Assembly: GCF_000012945.1 (NCBI RefSeq)
Contig: NC_007511.1
Coordinates: 434,001-498,000 of the forward strand
DNA from: Burkholderia lata
Lineage (GTDB): Bacteria > Pseudomonadota > Gammaproteobacteria > Burkholderiales > Burkholderiaceae
Length of the DNA stretch: 64,000 bases
Direction of reading: 5' to 3'
Shown one piece after another: positions 43,263 to 51,436 of this stretch; position 1 is the first letter of the stretch; each line of letters opens with the position of its first letter. A program made the translations under genes and the position numbers. The notes under the pieces were generated by a model, which searched no databases, was not told where the DNA came from, and was given only the letters and a program-made list of their open reading frames with translations.

Positions 43263-44405
43263 ATGACGTCTCCTGTCCTGAACGGCCTGCGCATCGGTAT
43301 CACGATCGGACTGCGTGCCCCCGACGAAAGCCTGTGGATCAACGGCATCAAGCAGAACGCGCTGTTTCTCGCGAAACTGCTGATGGCGTCGCCGCACGGC
43401 TACCGTGTGACGCTGGTCAACACCACCGATGTGCCGCTCACCGACGCGCTGCCGTGGGATCGCAACGTGTACGACACGCGCCCGTTCGCCGACATGAAGG
43501 ATTCGCTCGACGTGGTGATCGAGCTCGGCGGGCAGATCGACGGCGAACAGACGGCGTACCTGAAGTCGCGCGGTGCGAAGCTCGTCAGCTACTGCTGCGG
43601 TGTCGAGTACATCAACGCGATGGAATCGATGCTGTTCGGCCGCCGGATGTGGGATTCGCTGTTCATCAACCGCGGCTACGACGAGGTGTGGGCGATTCCG
43701 CAGATCGCGCCGTCGTCGCTGCCGTTCCTGCAGTCGCTGCGCCGCTGCCCGGGGCGCGTCGTGCCGTTCGTGTGGGACCCGATGTTCCTGAGCGCGCGCG
43801 CCGCGTCGCTGCCCGGGAATGGCGAATACCGGCCGCGCAGCGAGCCCGGCAAGCGGCTGACCGTGATGGAGCCGAACCACAACGTCGTGAAGTTCTGCGT
43901 GTACCCGATGCTGATCATCGACGAAGCGTATCGTCGCGATCCCGACGCGGTCTGCTTCGCGCACGTGACGAATGCCGACCGCCTCGCGCACGACAGCCCC
44001 GAGTTCGTGATGCTGATGAACTACCTCGACATCGTGCGCGCGGGCAAGGCGAGCTTCGTCGGGCGCTTCGATACGCCGCTGTTCCTGGCCGACCTGACCG
44101 ATATCGTCGTGTCGCACCAATGGTCGAACCCGCTCAACTATTTCTATTTCGACGTGTGCTGGCAGGGCTATCCGCTCGTGCACAACGCGAGCCTCGCGCC
44201 TGATCTCGGCTACTACTATCCGGACAACGACGTGCAGCAGGGCGCCGATGCGCTGCTGCGCGCACTGCATTCGCACGACGACGACTGGGAAGCGTACACG
44301 CGGCGCCAGCGCGAGATCCTCGGCCGCTATACGTCGGCGAATCCGGCACTCGTTGCCGAATACGACGCGCTGCTCGCGAACCTGGTCGGCGGCTCGGCCG
44401 CATAA
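43263..44405 (+). CDS. DUF2827 family protein, copy 1
   Basis: The protein has 380 residues. Family motifs are SLWINGIKQNALFLAKLL near the N-terminus, VVIELGGQIDG, TVMEPNHNVVKFCVYPML and SHQWSNPLNYFYFDVCWQGYPLVHNASL, followed by GYYYPDND. The last block resembles the donor-binding C-terminal part of GT-B glycosyltransferases, but no function is proven for the family. It is the only copy on the plus strand and is set apart from the other three (48605-52582), from which it is the most diverged. The ATG at 43263 was chosen because it directly precedes the conserved LRIGITIGL strand. Confidence 0.8.
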   Translation: MTSPVLNGLRIGITIGLRAPDESLWINGIKQNALFLAKLLMASPHGYRVTLVNTTDVPLTDALPWDRNVYDTRPFADMKDSLDVVIELGGQIDGEQTAYLKSRGAKLVSYCCGVEYINAMESMLFGRRMWDSLFINRGYDEVWAIPQIAPSSLPFLQSLRRCPGRVVPFVWDPMFLSARAASLPGNGEYRPRSEPGKRLTVMEPNHNVVKFCVYPMLIIDEAYRRDPDAVCFAHVTNADRLAHDSPEFVMLMNYLDIVRAGKASFVGRFDTPLFLADLTDIVVSHQWSNPLNYFYFDVCWQGYPLVHNASLAPDLGYYYPDNDVQQGADALLRALHSHDDDWEAYTRRQREILGRYTSANPALVAEYDALLANLVGGSAA

Positions 44406-45122
44406 GGCCCGATTTTTCGGACGGCGCACACCGTTGCGCCGAATCCCGCCATCGGGATTGTCCCGCCCTAATGTCTGACGAAATAATGCCGTTAAAAAAG
44501 AAACCGCCGAACCCGATCGGTTCGACGGTTTTTTGAAGGCACGAATTTGACGGCTCCGAGGGAAGTCCGTCAGAAATCATTTTATAGGTTAACAAGTATT
44601 CAAGATTGTTAAACATGTTTCAATCGATAATCTTCATATGAATTAAATTGATATTATCGAATCAAGGTGGTTTGATTCCGGTTTGGATATTTAATAATTC
44701 GTTTGAAACGAGAAAATTGAATGCTGCGATGATCGAATGACGTGCGGCAGCCGATTTTCGGTGACGCGCAAACCGGGCGACCGGCCTCCGTGGCGGGGCC
44801 GGCAGCGATTGCCGGCAGTGCTTCACGGGCCGGTATTTATCTGATCAATCGAGAATTTCCTGATTTTCGGGGCCCGTGAATTGCGGGAAAATTGAGTCGG
44901 GCAAGGTTGTTTAGACGAGAATAATAAACGGCGTCCGGATCAGGGTTCCGCAATTTGCGTTAGTGTGACCTGTCGCACAGTCGGTATCGCGCGTACATGG
45001 TGTATTTCCAGTAACTGAATATCGTTGAAAAATATCGAATTTGACGGCGCGCCGAAGCGAAAAGTACGCTCCCGGAAAAGATCGACATAACAGGATGGGC
45101 CGGGTAGGCGGCGGAGCGCGTC
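44406..45122. other. Intergenic region of 0.7 kb, partly AT-rich
   Basis: A terminator lies at 44494-44535. The rest (about 44575-45000) has several AT-rich stretches and no supported gene. It probably includes the promoter of the EAL gene. I saw no clear operator. Confidence 0.45.
44494..44535 (+). terminator. Rho-independent terminator after DUF2827 copy 1
   Basis: AACCGCCGAACC pairs with GGTTCGACGGTT with one C/A mismatch; an A-run lies upstream and a T-run (GGTTTTTTG) follows. It lies about 90 bases after the DUF2827 stop. Confidence 0.8.
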
Positions 45123-45998
45123 ATGGTCGGCTTGCTTCGCATGTTTCTTGAGGTCGAGCCGCGATCGGCGGCTCGCCATTTGCCGGAGCGCCGGATGAAT
45201 GCGGTCGAAGCTCGCCTGGAGGCGAATCGGGAAGCGAATCGTGACGAAATCGATCTCGTGTTCGGCGCCCCCGACGATCATCCCGACCTCGCGTCGGTAC
45301 GCAGTTTCGTGGAAAGCCGGCTCGGGTTCGCGCAAGAGCCCGTGTGCCGGGCCGACCTGTCGGGCGGTGTGCTGTACCAGGAATGCCTGGCGCGATTGCG
45401 GTGGGGCGAGCGCGATGCGCTGCCGCCGATCGCGTTCCTGCCGCGTCTCGAGGCGCTCGGGCTGATGCGGTGGTTCGACCGGCTCGTGGTCGGCCGGACG
45501 ATCGACGCGCTGCGCGCCGATCCGGCTGCCGTCTACGGCTGCAATGTGGCGGCGGCGAGCGCGGTGGTCGACGACGCGTGGCTGGCCATCTTCAGGCGGC
45601 TCGAGCGCGAGCCGTCGGTCGCGGCGCGGCTGGTAGTCGAGATCACGGAGACGGGGCCGCTGAATCCCGTCGCGGGGCGATCGTTCGTGAACCGCTTCCG
45701 GCAAGCCGGGTGCCGCATCGCGATCGACGATTTCGGTGTCGGCTTCAGCGCCTTGAACAACCTGGTGGTCGGCAATCCCGACATCGTGAAGCTCGACCGG
45801 TCGATCCTGTCGTTGATCAAGCGCAACGCGATCGGGCGCTACCAGTTCCGCCGGCTGATCGCGTTCGCGCACGAAGGTGCGCGACACGTCGTCGTCGAAG
45901 GCGTGGAGAGCGAGGTCGACCGTCAGATCATCGTGGATGCCGGCGTCGCGTGGGCGCAGGGCATCCGTTTTTCATGGCGGTCGCCGGCCGCCGCGTGA
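45123..45998 (+). CDS. Stand-alone EAL-domain protein (probable c-di-GMP phosphodiesterase)
   Basis: The protein has 291 residues and no transmembrane segment or GGDEF domain. Although the signature is YQECLARL (ECL instead of EAL), all catalytic positions are kept: E87, N141 (CNVAAAS), E173 (VEITETG), D202-D203 (IDDFG), K223 (IVKLDRS), E259 (VVVEGVE) and Q279 (AQGIRFS). It should hydrolyse c-di-GMP to pGpG. The N-terminal 65 residues are not recognised. GCGGAG precedes the ATG at 45123. It lies in the surface-glycan/adhesin region, where c-di-GMP control would make sense. Confidence 0.85.
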   Translation: MVGLLRMFLEVEPRSAARHLPERRMNAVEARLEANREANRDEIDLVFGAPDDHPDLASVRSFVESRLGFAQEPVCRADLSGGVLYQECLARLRWGERDALPPIAFLPRLEALGLMRWFDRLVVGRTIDALRADPAAVYGCNVAAASAVVDDAWLAIFRRLEREPSVAARLVVEITETGPLNPVAGRSFVNRFRQAGCRIAIDDFGVGFSALNNLVVGNPDIVKLDRSILSLIKRNAIGRYQFRRLIAFAHEGARHVVVEGVESEVDRQIIVDAGVAWAQGIRFSWRSPAAA

Positions 45999-46091
45999 CG
46001 GCGCGGGAACAGGCGAGGTGGCGTGCATGATGCACGCCGATGTCGGGCGTGATCGGCGCGTGGCCGGGACGAATCGCAAAGGGGCGTGAGC

Positions 46092-46508
46092 ATGGCAGGG
46101 ACGAAGGCCGGAGGCGGGACGGGCACGCAGGTGGCCGGTGCGCGCGACCTCGTCGCGATCGCCGAGCTCGCCGACATGCTGTGGCAACTGGGCGCCGAAT
46201 CGACCGATGTGCCGATCGACGTCGCGCCGTATCTCGACGGCCTGAAAGCCATTGCGCGTCGCATCCAGCGAATGGCACCGCTCGACGCCGGCGGCCGCGA
46301 GCTGGCGGCGCGGCACTATTACGCGGGCGTCATCGGGGGCGCGTGCGGCGACGATTCGGCCATCGCGCGGGGCGTATCCGACAGCCTCGTCAAGCAATCC
46401 GGCGGCGCCAGCCGGCCGGTCGTGCATTGCTTCGCGGTGCTCGCTCGGATGGGACGGCGGCATGGCCGTACGTTCGCCGCGCAGAGCGGCGATCGGGTGC
46501 TGGTCTAG
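46092..46508 (+). CDS. Hypothetical protein following the EAL gene
   Basis: The protein has 138 residues. After a Gly-rich start (MAGTKAGGGTGTQVAG) it is mainly helical, with a hydrophobic-amphipathic core such as DLVAIAELADMLWQLG. There is no signal peptide or transmembrane segment. It begins 93 bases after the EAL gene on the same strand, so the two may be co-transcribed. The ATG at 46092 follows AAAGGGGCG; a GTG two codons earlier is possible. I do not recognise the family. Confidence 0.5.
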   Translation: MAGTKAGGGTGTQVAGARDLVAIAELADMLWQLGAESTDVPIDVAPYLDGLKAIARRIQRMAPLDAGGRELAARHYYAGVIGGACGDDSAIARGVSDSLVKQSGGASRPVVHCFAVLARMGRRHGRTFAAQSGDRVLV

Positions 46509-46606
46509 CGCCTGTTCACGCCAGTCACGGGCCCTGGCACAGCGCGAGGCGCGCGGCCCGCGTCGACCTCATTCGCACGCAGCGGCCCCGATCCGCATCA
46601 AATCGA

Positions 46607-48580
46607 TCAATCCTTCCCGAATCCGCCGAGCACGAACGCCATCGCGCGGTCGACCGCGTCGTCCCATTGCCCGATGCGCGAGGCGCGCACGATCCGGATG
46701 CCTGGATAGAGCGGGGTACGCGCGCCGGTTTCCCAGCGTGCGTCGGCCTTCGGGCTGAGCAGCAGCACGGCCGGCACGCCGAGCGCGCCGGCGAGGTGAA
46801 TGTGCGCGGTGCAGGTGGTCACCACGGCGTCCAGCGCCAGCATCAGCGCAGCCAGGTCGCTGAAATCGCCGATCGCGTGATGCGGGAACGTCACCGGCAG
46901 GTCCGATTGCTCGGACTGTGCGGACAGGTCGCGGTTGATGCAGTACGCGGCGTGGCCGTGCATTCGCGTCAGCGGCGCGAGGTCGCGCAGGCTGGCCGCG
47001 CGATGAAAGCGTGCGTCGCTTTCGTCGCGCCCGCGCCAGTTGAGCCCGATGCGGCGCGTGCCGTCGGGATGGCCATCGTGCCGCACGCGCTCGCGCCACG
47101 CGGCCGCGTGCTCGGGCGGGCACGACAGGTATGCGGCCGCCGACCCTTTGGGCGCCGGTGCGTAGCCGAACTGTGCGGCGAGCACCAGGAACGAACACCA
47201 GTAGTCGTGCGCGATCTGCGACGTGTCGACCCACGCGCCGTGCGCACCGATGAATTCGATGTGCGGGAACGTGTGACGCAGCAGGCCCGTCAGCGCGTCC
47301 GGAACGACGACGGTCACGCTCGTGCAGCCGAGCGTGTCGAGCGCGCCGAGGTAGCGCGCGTACTGGAGCTGGTCGCCGACGCCGCCGTAGCTGATTACCA
47401 GCAGCCGCTTGCCTTGCAGCGGCTGGCCCTGGTAGAGCCGCTCCGTCGGCAGCCCGAACTGCGCGGCCGTCAGGACGTTTTCGCTTGCAAGGGTGGCGCG
47501 GGCGGCTTCGTCGCGCCGGCCGGCGCGCAGCAGCAGCATCGAACGCATCAGCTCGATGTCGCCGCGCGTCGCGTCGGGGAGCGCGGCCGGATCGCCGAAG
47601 CGCTCGAGTGCCGCAAGCCCCGCGTCGGGCGCACCGGCGAAGCCGTAGCACGACGCGAGTTGCAACGCGATCGCGTCGTCGTCGAGCCCGCGGCCGCGCG
47701 CGCGTTGCCAGCGGTCGATCGCATGCCCCCACTCGCAGCGCGACTCGTGGTCGAGCGCGCGGTTCCAGTTCGTTTCGGGTGCGTCGGTGTCGGCGGCGGG
47801 CGCCGCTGGCGGGGACGTATCGGCTTCGGCCGTCGTTTCGATGGCGATCGGCTCGAACGAGATGGCCAGCCGCTGCGGGTCCCAGCGCGCGTTCGGCACG
47901 CAAAGCAGATTCAGTTTGTCGACCCGGTAGAACGTGTAGTCGAGGCCGGCAAAGGCGGCGATGATCGGCGCTTCGCCGACTTTCCAGTATTCGACCCAGC
48001 ACCACGGCAGATGCGTCTCGATCAGCCGGCGCGCGCCGCGTAGCGCGTCGATCTCCATCCCTTCGATGTCGAGCTTCAGGAAATCCAGCCGCGGCAGGCC
48101 GAGCGAATCGAGCGTGATGACCGGCGTCGGCGTGCCGCCTTCCGCGTGTGCGTCGACGAGCGAGATCTGGCCGAAATCGGTGTCCTGCCCGTAATCGACG
48201 TCGGGTACCTTCATCGTGCCGTTGACGCCCGCGAGCCCCATGTTCAGCAGATGGACGTTGTCGAGCTGGTTGAGCGCGACGGTGCCGCCGAGCGCATGGA
48301 ACAGCGTACGCTGCGGCTCGAACGCGTACACGCGGCCGCCGCGCGCGCGCAGCCGGTGCGCGATCGGCACGCACACGAGCCCCGCATTCGCACCGCCGTC
48401 CACGGCGATCGCATCGTCCGGCAACTGGTCGATCACCTGCAGGATCGCGTCGAGCTCGGGCTGGATGTGCGGCCGCCCGGTCTTTATCAGCGCCTCGGCC
48501 TGAAACTCGCAGTGCCGGTTGATGACGAACGGACCGTGAATCGAATCGATCACGACGAAATTGCGGACGATCTGATTCAT
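46607..48580 (-). CDS. FkbM-type methyltransferase fused to a GT9-like (heptosyltransferase-like) glycosyltransferase
   Basis: The protein has 657 residues in three parts. The N-terminal FkbM domain (about 40-230) has the SAM motif AVDGGANAGLV and LDFLKLDIEGMEIDAL. A middle part (about 260-370) is helical and TPR-like. The C-terminal part (about 385-650) has VISYGGVGDQLQYARYL, RIGLNWRGRDESDARFHRAASLRDL and TTCTAHIHLAGALGVPAVLLL, the pattern of GT9 heptosyltransferases and related TPR glycosyltransferases. The domain order suggests one chain adds and methylates sugars. It is the last of five co-directional genes, 24 bases after a DUF2827 gene. Confidence 0.8.
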   Translation of the reverse strand: MNQIVRNFVVIDSIHGPFVINRHCEFQAEALIKTGRPHIQPELDAILQVIDQLPDDAIAVDGGANAGLVCVPIAHRLRARGGRVYAFEPQRTLFHALGGTVALNQLDNVHLLNMGLAGVNGTMKVPDVDYGQDTDFGQISLVDAHAEGGTPTPVITLDSLGLPRLDFLKLDIEGMEIDALRGARRLIETHLPWCWVEYWKVGEAPIIAAFAGLDYTFYRVDKLNLLCVPNARWDPQRLAISFEPIAIETTAEADTSPPAAPAADTDAPETNWNRALDHESRCEWGHAIDRWQRARGRGLDDDAIALQLASCYGFAGAPDAGLAALERFGDPAALPDATRGDIELMRSMLLLRAGRRDEAARATLASENVLTAAQFGLPTERLYQGQPLQGKRLLVISYGGVGDQLQYARYLGALDTLGCTSVTVVVPDALTGLLRHTFPHIEFIGAHGAWVDTSQIAHDYWCSFLVLAAQFGYAPAPKGSAAAYLSCPPEHAAAWRERVRHDGHPDGTRRIGLNWRGRDESDARFHRAASLRDLAPLTRMHGHAAYCINRDLSAQSEQSDLPVTFPHHAIGDFSDLAALMLALDAVVTTCTAHIHLAGALGVPAVLLLSPKADARWETGARTPLYPGIRIVRASRIGQWDDAVDRAMAFVLGGFGKD

Positions 48581-48604
48581 GGGCGGGAGCGTGGACGGAT
48601 GGGG

Positions 48605-49741
48605 TCAGCCGAGCGTGCGGCCGGCGAACAGTTGCTGGATCTGCGCGGAATACGCATGGACGTTGTGCTCGGCGTGCGTGTCGACCTGGTGCAGGCAGCG
48701 GCGGGCCGCGGCCGCATAGTCGTCGAGCCGCGCGTCGTGCGTCTGCGCGGCGGTCGCGATCGCACGCGCCGCATCGAAGATCTCGAAGTCCGGGTAGTAG
48801 TAGCCGACGTCGCGCAGGAACGGCGAGTTGTGCACGAGCGGGTAGTTGCCGTACAGCGCGTCGTACAGCAGGTAGTTGAGGCCGTTTTCCCAGTGATGGG
48901 ACACGACGATGTCGGTGTGATGCGCGGCCCATGCGACGAACGGTGCGCGCACGTCGGCGGTGGCCTTGCCGTCGCGCACCATCTCGAGCCCGAGCGCGAG
49001 ATGCTTGAAGGCGACGTTTTCCTTCTTGTCGAACGTGTTGGTCATGAACACGTGCTCGACGAGTTCCGGATGCTCGATGTAGCACGCGTTCGCGGCGAGC
49101 ATCGGCACGATCGCGCTCTTCACGACGTTCAGGTTCGGCTCGAAGAACGCGATGCGCTTCGCGGTGCCGTGGTTGCGATAGCCGAAGCGCGCCTTCAACT
49201 CAGGATCGGCGTCGAGGCTGCGCTCGATGAAATACGGCGACCAGATGTGCGGCAGCTCGATCACCGGCGCGCGATAGACGGCCTGGAAATAGGCCGCGCA
49301 CGTGTGCATGTGCTGCGGGTTGGTCCAGATCTCGTCGAACTGCACGCGGTTCGGGTTCGGCCGCCACGAGTTCTTCTCGAAGTTGATCGTCTCGACGGCG
49401 ATCACGTAGTCGTTGCCGAAGCGGTACGACACGCACTTGCCGCCGCGCCGGCGCACGGCCTCGGTGTGGGTCGAATCGATGAACGCGTTCATCTCGATCA
49501 GCAGGTCGGTCTGGTGGACGACGGCCGACAGCGGCCGCAGCGCGTCGCCGAACGCGTCCATCATCAGCGCTTGCGGATAGTCGGTGATGCCGTCGTCGTG
49601 CGCGAGCCAGACCTCGCCGATCAGCGGCGACTGCTTCAGCAGCATGTACAGGTACACGCAGTGCTGGTTCGCGCCGTTGTACCAGATCGACTGCGTCGCG
49701 TCGCGCTGCACGTTCATCGTTATCGCGACATTGATCTTCAT
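48605..49741 (-). CDS. DUF2827 family protein, copy 2
   Basis: The protein has 378 residues. Motifs: SIWYNGANQHCVYLYMLL, DLLIEMNAFID, PHIWSPYFIERS, FFEPNLNVVKSAIVPML, VSHHWENGLNYLLYDALYGNYPLVHNSPFL in pieces, then GYYYPDFE. All shared positions of the family are present. It lies 27 bases after a DUF4019 gene and 24 before the FkbM/GT9 gene, so it is in one transcription unit with them. Function unknown; a GT-B-like sugar transferase is my inference from the C-terminal block. Confidence 0.82.
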   Translation of the reverse strand: MKINVAITMNVQRDATQSIWYNGANQHCVYLYMLLKQSPLIGEVWLAHDDGITDYPQALMMDAFGDALRPLSAVVHQTDLLIEMNAFIDSTHTEAVRRRGGKCVSYRFGNDYVIAVETINFEKNSWRPNPNRVQFDEIWTNPQHMHTCAAYFQAVYRAPVIELPHIWSPYFIERSLDADPELKARFGYRNHGTAKRIAFFEPNLNVVKSAIVPMLAANACYIEHPELVEHVFMTNTFDKKENVAFKHLALGLEMVRDGKATADVRAPFVAWAAHHTDIVVSHHWENGLNYLLYDALYGNYPLVHNSPFLRDVGYYYPDFEIFDAARAIATAAQTHDARLDDYAAAARRCLHQVDTHAEHNVHAYSAQIQQLFAGRTLG

Positions 49742-49768
49742 GTTGTCTCCGTGTCGTCGGCGCGATGC

Positions 49769-50233
49769 CTATTTCGCGATGTCCCGGATCCTGCGCGGCG
49801 CGTAGCCGGTCAGATGCCAATGCCCGTCGCCTTCGAGGCGGAAGCTCACTTTTTCGTATACCGTCGCCCCGGTGGTCAACGTCGTCACATAGTCGACGCT
49901 CGCATACAGGCCATCGGGTACCGTCGTCGCATTCGTGTAGCGATCGCGGGAGATTCGTTCCCAGTCTCGGTGGCGCACCATGGCGACCGTTTGCCATGCG
50001 CCACGGAGATCGCTTGCGAACTGCTCCTGCTTGAAGCGGGTCTTGATGAAATCGGCCGAGTCGAGCCAGAGGTCGTTGAACTGACCGGCTGCGAGTTGCT
50101 TGAATACTTTGTCGGCGTCCTGCAGCAATTCATTCGCGGAATCTCCCGCGGATTGCGCGTGCGCGCTGAATGCCAGCGACGCGACGGCGAAGCCGATCAG
50201 CCATTTCGCGCGAGTGAAGGTCAGTACATGCAT
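49769..50233 (-). CDS. DUF4019 secreted protein
   Basis: The protein has 154 residues with a signal peptide (GFAVASLAFSAHA|QSAG). The mature part (DKVFKQLAAGQFNDLWLDSADFIKTRF, then WQTVAMVRHRDWERISRDRYTN and EKVSFRLEGDGHWHLTGYAPR) matches the DUF4019 pattern of a helix followed by a small sheet. The family's role is unknown. It is embedded between two DUF2827 genes (27 and 34 bases), the only exported protein of that operon, and may act in the periplasm on the same product. GGAG precedes the ATG. Confidence 0.78.
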   Translation of the reverse strand: MHVLTFTRAKWLIGFAVASLAFSAHAQSAGDSANELLQDADKVFKQLAAGQFNDLWLDSADFIKTRFKQEQFASDLRGAWQTVAMVRHRDWERISRDRYTNATTVPDGLYASVDYVTTLTTGATVYEKVSFRLEGDGHWHLTGYAPRRIRDIAK

Positions 50234-50267
50234 GTCGGGCTCCGAAGCAGAGGGTTCGCGTCAAGCG

Positions 50268-51422
50268 TCACGCGTCGCGATAGAGCGACGCGATCGCGTC
50301 CGAATACGCGGCGACGTTCTGCGGGTTGTAGATGCTGACGGAGCTGAGCACGTGCTTCGACTCCTCGCGGTACGCCTCGAGGTTTGCGTCATGCTCGGCG
50401 AACGCCTTCAGCAGCGCGCGGCCGCCGGCCTGGCAGTCGAAGTCCGGGTAGAAATACCCGGCCTTGCCGAGGAACGGCGAGTTGTGGATCAGCGGGTAGT
50501 CGCCGTACAGCAGTTCGTAGTACAGGTAGTTCTGTGCGTTTTCCCACGTGTGCGACACCACCGCATCGCCGTACGCGGCCATGAACTCGTACACCGCGTA
50601 GCGGCTTTCGAACGTCGTGATCCCGTGGTTCACGATGTCGAGGCTCTTCGCGAAATGGACGAACGTCGCATGTTCCTTCAGGTGCAGCGTGTTGCACACG
50701 CGCACGAACTCGAGGAAATCCGGTTTCGCGCGATACGCTTCCTCGGCCACCAGCATCGGGATGACGCTCGTCTTCACCATGCAGATGTTCGGCTCGAACA
50801 TCGTCACGCGCCAGCGCGGCTTGCCGGGCTCATAGCCGAACGACAGCCCGGCGCCGAGCGTCGCGCGCGCCTTGTCGAACAGCATCGGATGCCAGATGTG
50901 CGGGACGATCGTGACGGGCGCGCGCAGGCCTGTCTGGTAATAGTGCAGGCACGAGCGCTCGAACTCGGGAATCGTCCACACGGCGTCGTATGGCGCGCCC
51001 GAGAACAGGAAACCCGACGGCTTGTCGAACATCGCGCGCTCGATGTCGATCACGTAGTCGTTGCCGACGCGCATCGTGACGACCTTGCCGCCGCGCTCGC
51101 GGAACGTGCGCAGGTAGTCGGCGCCGAACTGCGCGCTCATTTCGATCAGCACGTCGCAGCGCTGCAGCGCTTCGTCCATCGACAGCAGCGGCACGTCCCA
51201 TTCGCCGAGCATCATCTGCGGATCGGCGATCTGCTCGCCACCGTTCACCATCACGGCTTCCGCGACGAGCGGCGACTGGCGCAGCAGCAGGATCAGCAGC
51301 AGGCAGTTCTGGAAGATGCCGTTTTCCCACAGCGACTGGCCGGCGCCGCGCACGAACAGCGACACGCCGACGACGAGACGCTTGCCCTCGCCGGGCGCTT
51401 GACGGGCATTGGAGTCCGACAT
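50268..51422 (-). CDS. DUF2827 family protein, copy 3
   Basis: The protein has 384 residues. Motifs: SLWENGIFQNCLLLILLL, DVLIEMSAQFG, PHIWHPMLFDKA, MFEPNICMVKTSVIPML, VSHTWENAQNYLYYELLYGDYPLIHNSPFL in pieces, then GYFYPDFD. CGGAGAAT precedes the ATG at 51422, and the stop of the upstream copy is only 14 bases away. Closest to copy 4 in sequence and probably a tandem duplicate of it. Confidence 0.83.
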   Translation of the reverse strand: MSDSNARQAPGEGKRLVVGVSLFVRGAGQSLWENGIFQNCLLLILLLRQSPLVAEAVMVNGGEQIADPQMMLGEWDVPLLSMDEALQRCDVLIEMSAQFGADYLRTFRERGGKVVTMRVGNDYVIDIERAMFDKPSGFLFSGAPYDAVWTIPEFERSCLHYYQTGLRAPVTIVPHIWHPMLFDKARATLGAGLSFGYEPGKPRWRVTMFEPNICMVKTSVIPMLVAEEAYRAKPDFLEFVRVCNTLHLKEHATFVHFAKSLDIVNHGITTFESRYAVYEFMAAYGDAVVSHTWENAQNYLYYELLYGDYPLIHNSPFLGKAGYFYPDFDCQAGGRALLKAFAEHDANLEAYREESKHVLSSVSIYNPQNVAAYSDAIASLYRDA

Positions 51423-51436
51423 GCGTATTCTCCGGT

